From Romanomermis culicivorax (Eukaryota; Nematoda; Enoplea; Mermithida; Mermithidae), in NCBI GenBank assembly GCA_963922205.1, contig CAWUHX010000165.1, positions 310,001 through 374,000 on the forward strand: a stretch of DNA of 64,000 bases, in the 5' to 3' direction. Within the stretch, counting starts at the first letter, position 1; each line of letters starts with the position of its first letter. The notes under the pieces were generated by a model that did not search any database, was not told the origin of the DNA, and worked only from the letters and a program-made list of their open reading frames with translations. The translations under genes and the position numbers were made by a program. Below, piece by piece: positions 39,401 to 48,400 of this stretch.

Positions 39401-42400
39401 AGAACGATTGTTTTTACTTCAATTACTAATTTATCTCTCAGAACTCGTTGCATTTTTATATTCTTGAGGAAACGATATCAAATCTAGAGAACTACTTCAA
39501 TTAATTGGGCAATATAACTGTGTGTCAACTAATATAGGTGCATGTAACAGTGGCTTGGCCAGGATTTTAGTTAGTGGTATACATACGGAAACTTATAGGG
39601 TTGGAACTTGGGAATTGAGTATTTTCTTCCCCGAGGAAAACACATTTTACAATTATGAAAGAAAAAGGAGCATTTTTACACACATTCTGGAATAATTTAA
39701 CTACAAATCATTGCTATCAAAACGCTAGAAATTCGGCACTTCATATGCTGAATAAATGCGCTATTTACGGTATACAGAAGAAAAATTAGGCATCTGATAT
39801 GGATTAGCAAACTACCAGAAGGCAAACCAAATTAAGAATATGTAGCTCCCGCGCAAAGCGCCTTAAAATTTCCATCTTCCTTCAAGTTTGACAGCTTAAA
39901 ATTGCAATTCCAGCATGGAAATCTAAAAATTTTTTAAAGATTCACTGATTTCTGATGCTCCGCCTTAGTAAATAAGTTTCCTGAATACTGCAATGGAAGC
40001 AAAATAAGTCCTTTCATGTCGTCCGCAAAAAAAACCACCGTAGCCGAGTAAGTTGAAGTTTCGGAACCGGAACCGATATCATTCATAGAAAATACTGGTT
40101 CTTAACAGTTTTGCCATTTTTTGCCTTTGACTTTGGGATTGATATAAACCTCTATTTTCCAAAATTTCGGGGAACTCAGAATACAAAAGGCTTCAGCGCC
40201 TGTGGCCGAGTCAACGGCAATAGATTATTTTATAACTTTCCGATCACATTCATAATTGATGCGGTACTACTTCTAAATTTTGATTTTGGGCTCCTCAAGC
40301 TACGGATATAAATTTTTCCTCGTCATCCACATCCTTGGGTTTTTGAGAAATAGTGAAAATATATAAGAAAAATAACATTTTTTCGAACTTAGAACGACAA
40401 AAAAATTTTATTTTGGTAAAAAAATTTATGATAATTTCCACAAAGTTGCGCAGAAAAGTCTGTAATAAGAATGAGTTTTTCTGTAATGAAACTGTATCGG
40501 AAAATGTATTTTCGTTGGAAAGTAAACTTCGGAAAGAGATTATTCGCTAATACTGTTTCAATACCAAAATTTTGTGACTACACACGCAGCAGACTCCGAA
40601 GGAGAATGTAAGTTTTTCATAACCTACCACTACTAAACTAGCCAATCATCAATTCTTTTTAAGCAGCACATTTTACTGAATAGTCAGCAGTTGACTATTG
40701 GTCATTACAGGATCGGGCAGCAGTTTCTACTTTTGTATTTCTTTCCAACTTATGCTTAGCTACAACAGAGTGAATAACGATCTTTGTTGGACATGCAGTC
40801 AAAATGGTTATGCAGAATTAACATTACTTTGAAAAGGAACTTGGATTTTAAAAATCAAACCTGATTTTCCAAAAGTTGTAAAACCGAAATCGATAATTTA
40901 AAAAAATGGAACCGTTGCACCTGATGCCTCATCCTCTGCGTAAGTTAGAAAATCCAATACGCAATTTCTTAAGGTCTACGGTGAAACTTCTATACTATTA
41001 TCACATTCAAGGTACGATAAATGAAACTCATATCGACCAACTATCGGCGAAAAAAAACACTCGTAAACGAAAAAACGACGAAAACGGGACGAATAACTAC
41101 AAGGAGAAAGCGGAAAGATCGCGGCAAAACGAACGCCAACGGTCGTACGATATAAACGAAGCATTTCAAACTTTACAAAATGTGATACCACACGTGCCGG
41201 ACGGATTGCGGCTGCCGAAAGTTAAAACATTACGTCTGGCTATAACGTACATCGATTATTTGAACGAAATGTTGAACAATGAACACCAATATGGCGGAAA
41301 GAAAATTCGCGACGATGGGAAAGTCGAAGAACAAATTAGTGGACGAAAAAGGATCAAACTGACGAATTTTGCACATATCGTTCAAGCCGAAATTCAAACT
41401 AGAAACTCTTACACCGATAGAGCTAAACAATTAGTTCAAGTAAGTTGAAACACATTGTATTTCATGCTAAAGAAATTCAGTTGAACATCAAAACCTTGAC
41501 TCGAATTTCATCTATCCAATAATGAAAATTATAATACAAATCGTCCCTAGCAAGAACCAAAGAGATTCAAAATAAACTTTATAGACGTGTTTTAGGGGCG
41601 GAATGAGACTTATCGAAAGTTAAAATTTTTACTGTATGCATCTTTGAAAAGTTGCGCACGGGCCCACTCCGACTGTTTAATTAGTAATTGAACTAAAATT
41701 TTACATTTTAAATTTGAAAGATCATTGATATGAACTGTAAATCAAACAGGTTTTTTTAATGGTTTCATATCACAAAAATAGATCGTGCAACGCAAATCGG
41801 TTCTGAATCTTAAAGATCAAAAAGTCAATGAAAAACCGATCAAATATTCTATCGGTTCTTTAGAATTCCAATTCAATTACAAACTTTTTTACGTAAAACG
41901 TCCAAAAAAATATTCAGCGAACTGATTGACGTTAAAAAACGAATGAACAGTATGTTTTTCTATCTTCGCCAGAAATATTCACCCATAACGTTGCAGCCAA
42001 GATTCTTAATCCCCTAAATCTTAGACAACTCGTAAATGTACGGATGAAAAATTAAACGCACTTCATTTCTTTTACTAGAACGCAAAAGAGGACCAGAAAC
42101 CCGATATCCGGCGCCGGATACTTAACCCTAAGCCCAGCGCCACCACGGACATCTCTTCACATAGTAATTTGACCTTTGGCCGCTTTTAACGGATTACACG
42201 CGTTCGTGCGTAACAAAGAAAATATGTACCTTTTGCGTCATAATTGTACAAATTTATGTAAACACTCGAAAATGAAAAGAATAAACATTTGTATAACTGC
42301 ACTGACCTGGTACGACTGCAGTTGATCTTCTTTGGACAGATCGTCAGTCGAGAGAGCCAAATTTGCCTCCACTTTGTCCAACCAGCGGCAAAAATCCTCA

Positions 42401-45400
42401 AAAGACGTATCGAATTCTTGTCCTCGACCCTCTTGCGATGAAGGAGAAATGGACGGAACCTGAGAAATGCGCCGAGAATAATTAATGTAATAATATAAGG
42501 CTCAAATCTGCTGAAGTGTTCAGACTTATACATAATGAGAGATTTTTATTGTATGTGATTAGTTTGAGCTTCATATTATTTAGAAAATGAAAACTGAATT
42601 ACAGCTCAAAAACAGAAAAAAATCCACAGCCATCAACTATAAGTCAAATATTTCATACAGGTTTTGTGATTGTATAGACAAGTTGCCCAAAAAGCTTTGC
42701 AAATTCCTAATCGTGATCTTGATAGGTTAACTTTATAGGAGATCATTCTAAGAAGTTCATATTATTCTAATCAACCGCTTCTAATCGTCGAGCATTAACT
42801 ACTACCTACACGGTATATACGGCACCCGTAATCTGCTAGGTGTCAGGACTTGATCCATGCGTGTAAACTCTCACACTTTTGTTCTTTTTCCAAGATTTTC
42901 AGAACATTAATTGTTGTGTTGTAAAAAATGTCATTCAAACCATCGATAAAAGTGACCTTAGGCATGTGCATGTTAGTCCAGGATTTGGCGCATGCAGCAG
43001 GAGTCACTTATCTTCAGTCATGTATTTGCTTGCGTTAATTATTTGTATAGGTCTATGAGTGTGATATGTTTCTACTCGGTAAGACTAAACGATAACAGGA
43101 ACAGAGTCCAATAGTGAATAAGATTTATGCACAGAGTTTGAATATTCCGTACTCGACTTTTGTGAAAAAAGACAGAGTAAATACTAGGCGTGAAAATCTG
43201 AGGTCACCAAAATAATCAATCAGTCTTGAAAGTTTCAAAGTAATTTTTTCAATTTTCAGATTTTCAAACATTTTTCATGAAAATATTTTACAAATGGTAT
43301 ACGTATGTAGCAGAAAAAGTCCACCAACTATGGATTCTAATCACCAGTAGATTTTGACTCAAAAATCAAACCCCAAGGATACTTATGATCGGCACGCGGC
43401 TCAATACGATTGGCCGATTCACAGTTAGGGGCAGGTTTTAAGTGGGGTAAATAAGAAGTGAATTTTGAACTTTCAATGATAGTTGCCAAAATCGTTTACG
43501 TTGTAAGTCATGTAGAATTTGGAACATGCAAACAGATGTGGATGCTCTGCCACTGGTAATTTTTGTTATTTATGTACAGCAACATGCAACGCATAAAATG
43601 AACAAACATGACAGTCCATTGAAATACTTTTTGATCGACATTGACGTATTTCTTGACGACGGTCGAAACAGTTTTACGTATAAATCCTTGTCCATTTTTC
43701 GATGGTATAAGGCTGAAGTCTGATCGGAAGTCGACTTCTGGCAGTTTAACTTTCTTGGGATCTACTTTGCCGCTACGCACGAGCTATAAAGTTAGTAGCA
43801 AACTAGACAAAAAAGTCCAAACATCGCGTGCTGAAACGAAAATACTTTGCATGTCGAAATGACAACAACTCATCAAATAAAGACGATGGACATTATTGAT
43901 TAAAAGTTAAAAATACGTCTTTGAGCCAAGGTCAAATACGTTAAACAAAATAGAAAACAAGGTTCTATATACACTTTTTTCATTATGAATAATTTTAGAC
44001 GCTACAAACACTTTTCGCAGAATTAGTTTTGAATTTTATCAGTTTCGTTCATTGCTGCGCGCATGATGCATATAAAATCGAAAAATCGGATTTTGAATTT
44101 TCAACATTTTTGAAGCAAAATCTAGAATTGTGAGTTGAATTTGTTGTGAGTCATTCATTTGAGCTATGATTAGGTAATCTTATTCCATACGAACACTACA
44201 CACGTTAAAGAAAACCCTAAAAAAGTAAATTGAATTCGCAAATTTTTACCATTTGAGTCACTTCGTCCATTCTACAAACCAAATTTTCCCAACGTTGCGA
44301 AACTTCCTCTAATGTTCGACGGATAGAAGACGCTCCTAGCGGATTATCCGTTTCTAGAGCAGAAGCCGCTTCGGTGGAATACTGACTGAACTTGACGAAA
44401 CGGGGATGTTCCGATTCTAAATCTTGTTGCATACTCTGGAAAATATAACAAATGATTAGTACACTTCATGTGTATATACGTCAGCAGCTAGGAAGATCTG
44501 AAGGGAGATCAATCTAATGTTAACCAAACTCCAACCATCATAACTTTGTTAAAAATAGAAATGTCATTTCAAATCATGTTTTGGGATAGACAACAACGAA
44601 ATAATAATCATGAATTAACGGGATGAGCACTACCCCCTGCCCCAACGTTGGTGTATGGTTGCAAAATCAAAATAATTTTCAAAAAGAGAAATTGCAGAAG
44701 AAAAAGAAATATAAAAGTTTTCTTTTAACTGAATCTCAGAAATCCCACCTTCATGACAAATATTCGGTAAAAAAAAAATTTGAAAATTACACTGATTTGG
44801 TTATTAGTCTTCGGTCATGACGTAGAATAACACAGGTTACTTATTTATACCAATTTTTGCTATGTACAAATTTTACAAATGAAATATTGGCTCCCGTTTG
44901 TACATGAGCAAATAGGTCATGTACAAAAAGACCCTATTTTTGACTAAACCGCAGGGAAAATCCCTTTTTCAATTCTAGACTCCAAATTTTTGCCTACGAG
45001 TACAAACGTTTTCGTTTGCCTCGAGGCCATTCAATATGTGAAGTACAAAAAAACAGTGCATCTCTAATGCATTCCACCTGCAAATTCAGAATTTGATCCA
45101 TGACATCTTTAGAAGTTGTCAGATGATGCGCAGATTTCAAGCTCGACAGAGCGGCTTCTCTTTGATCGAGCCAATCAGCGAAATGACGGCCACTTTCGTT
45201 CAAAAATCGCACCAATTTTTCCAATTTCTCCAGTCTGTCCAGTCGACTGTCGATCCTTTGACAAACATCGTGCCATCTAAAAAAAATTAGACGTTGAAAC
45301 AAACAAAAAATTCTTAAAACTAATATGCATAGTAGAGGAAAGTCATACTATAGAATGGTCAATTATCACTTCACTTCAGAAAGCATGCCGTTTTCTGCCA

Positions 45401-48400
45401 AATTCCGAGTTTAATACTAACCGTTTAAATAGTAGACAATCAACCCACCTTGAACCAACCTCTTTCAATTTATCTTCCAAGTTAGAGCTAGAATGTTCAT
45501 CCAATGAGTCGTCGACGATGATAATAACGTTGGCTAAGCTACTGACTAAGGAATGTTGCTTAGCAACTTCGCATTGCAAATTCTATAACACAAAAGCAGT
45601 TGATTGAAAGTAAAAAGTGACTTGAATAGTCGACCTTGTAAAGCTCGGTTTGACGACCTAATCTTTCTATATCTATACTCGGCGCCTCCATTTTGGCCAA
45701 AACATCATCCATCGTCGAAAGCCATTTCAACATTTCGTTCAACTGTTTTTGTTGCGACGTCATAAGTACTTCTTGTAAGCTAAAGAAAAAACTCTGTGGA
45801 ATGCCAAAAAACATATAACTCTAGAATGGCTATAAAAATTGAGAAAAATTTGAAATATTTCTGCACGCGGCTAAATCAGCCCGGAGATGAGTTTTTCCAA
45901 CTGGAGAAAAGCTAGAACGAATTCGACAAGTTCATAAAATATAAATGCATGCAGAATCTCTACTAATGAACCTTATTTTTAGAATTAAAAAACAATATGC
46001 ATCTAGTGTTTTTTTAACAAATTCACGAGACTCGTTTTACTTCGTCTGTCTCTGCATTGCGCTCATTCGAATTTCTTCCCATTTATCGTTCAACATATAG
46101 ACTTGTTTTCTGATGGCTGATTTTTCATCTTCATTTAAACGGTCGGTCGCCAAAAGAGCACCCGCTTTATTTAGGACGTCGCCGATTCCACTTTGATTTC
46201 TCGTCAAATTCACCATGAAATCCTGATTTATTCAATTAACTACGCTGACTCAGATAAAAAATCAAAGTTTACTTCGTGCTGTTTGAATTGTTGTTTTATT
46301 TTAGATAATTCCGTAGATTCAACGTCACTCATATGTTTCAAAGTTTCTTCGGCATCCAATAACCAAGTGAGCACTTCTTCAAGGCACGACTGATAATCCT
46401 ATGTTAGTTAACTTTTAAAGCCCCGAGATTAGACAAATTCTTGTTAGTTAGCTCCAATTAGTCTCGCAAAAAATCAGACCACTGAATTCATAGTTGACAA
46501 TTTCAAAGCAGAGAATGCCTATTTTAAATTTTTTCTTTTTTTTAATTCAGATTTTTAATTTAATTTAATTTAATTTTTAATTCAGATTCTGCATATTTCT
46601 CCCAGAACAAGTAAGATGTACAAATTAGTTCATATATGTTCATTACCTGTAAAATATCGCCCGCCGACTTTTTGGTGAGTGACAGAGCTTCTTCAGGCAG
46701 AATTTTTGGTCTCTAAAAATGGATTACGTACGACCTATATCAACAAATATGAAGTGTGCACCCAAAATTGATTTCCAATTAGTCATCTAATCCTAAAGAA
46801 TTCATCTATCCATCTCGCTACAGAAAAATAAATAAAAACTCGACAGTAATTTTTTCTCCGGTGTCTCTATTCGTTCAACAACTTACGCGGGAAATATTTT
46901 TTAAATATCAACGTTCAAAAGTTAAAAGAATTATGAAATCTCGACTTTTAAAAAAAGATAACTTTATATGAATCAGAGTTTCCTATATTTAATAGTAAAA
47001 TTTATCAGCTGAGTGCAGTGTTTTTTTTTATTTGTACTTTACAAACGAAATGGTCCAGAGTACAAACGAAAATTTTGGCTTCGTTTGTACTGGTACAAAC
47101 AAAATTTTTAGGACAAAAAAATTTTTTGTCACTCAACAGCGATCAGTATCAATAATGGACTTGTTTTTTATGCGTTCCCATCGATAACGACGTACTAGCA
47201 GCTATAGCATGATAAAAGCTTTTTGTGGAGTATTTCACTAGTGCATGTTCTGTGTCTCATGATCAAGTGTTTTATGTGTCTGAATTCATAGCCTTCCTAT
47301 GTGTCTCATGAAAATAGCCAACGTATTTCACAGCATGTTTGTTGCATTTTATAACAATGAAAGCAATTTTTCGCAAATTTTAGAGTACAAACAGTTTTTG
47401 AGAGGTCGTTTGTACCAGTACAAATGGACCGAGTACAAAAAAAACACTGGCTGAGTGGTTAAAATTATCTTGAAGAGAAATCGTGCCTTTCCAGCTAGGG
47501 TGCAATTGCAATTTTATCATTAAAATTTACGAACCTTGGCCTCAGGCATTGAATTTTTCCTACTATTCTCAGGATCGCTCTCTTTCACAGGAGATTCGGA
47601 CGGCGAAAAAGACAATTGAGCAGTGCTTTGAGGGATTGATTGAAAAAGGCACATTAAATAAGTCAAAATTGATTTCTTATCGACATAATCACTGTTGACA
47701 TCTGAAATTTATCAAAACATACTTCTAACAAACAATGAGTGCCACTGTCTTTAGAGGTAGATGAAATACTAACCTTCGATGTCCAAAATAGACTTGACTC
47801 CAAAGCTTACATCCGCCAAGTTAAATGCTTGACGCAGTTTTTCTTCGGTAGTCAATTTTTTTAAATTATCCAAATCGATTAAATCTGGTCTAAATATACA
47901 TGTAAATGTACGAATAAATTGAAGAATATGCTCATGACGAGCGTTCAAGAGAAATCGAAAAAATCTCCATCAGTGAATAATCTAAGACATTATCAATGCT
48001 TAGCAACTTCTAGTTGACAGAAGGATCGTTATTTTCGAGAGGAAAAAATTTTTGGCGTAAAATCCTACTTGTCGCGTCATTTTTAAATTGCTATCTTCAT
48101 AAGCTAATTTCGTGTTTTTTCAACACAGAAACTAAGCTTCAAACAAACATATATGCACTTACCTGGATTTGTGCATAATAGCAATAAATGCGTTGCCATC
48201 TCGCCAGCAAGTGGTAAAGTTTCTAACGTCAACATCTTCATACCTCCAAAAGGTTACGCCCATAATATACAAATATCGTAGAAATTCTTTCAAAAGAATA
48301 GTTCTATCACAAATATTACTTTAAAAGTTTTACCCTAACGTCACTTTCCTGCACCAGCGTAATAAAGCTTGTTCCATCGTAAATTTTCTACATTCGGGGA

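Larger units (their letters stand above)
38412..42306 (-). other. Dystrophin intron 17 (3.9 kb) hosting the bHLH gene
   Basis: Host intron of the nested plus-strand gene (39216-42189). The rest, 38412-39190 and 39304-40905, is AT-rich with no exon that I can support; GCGCAAAGCGCC near 39851 is one more copy of the hairpin motif. Confidence 0.7.
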
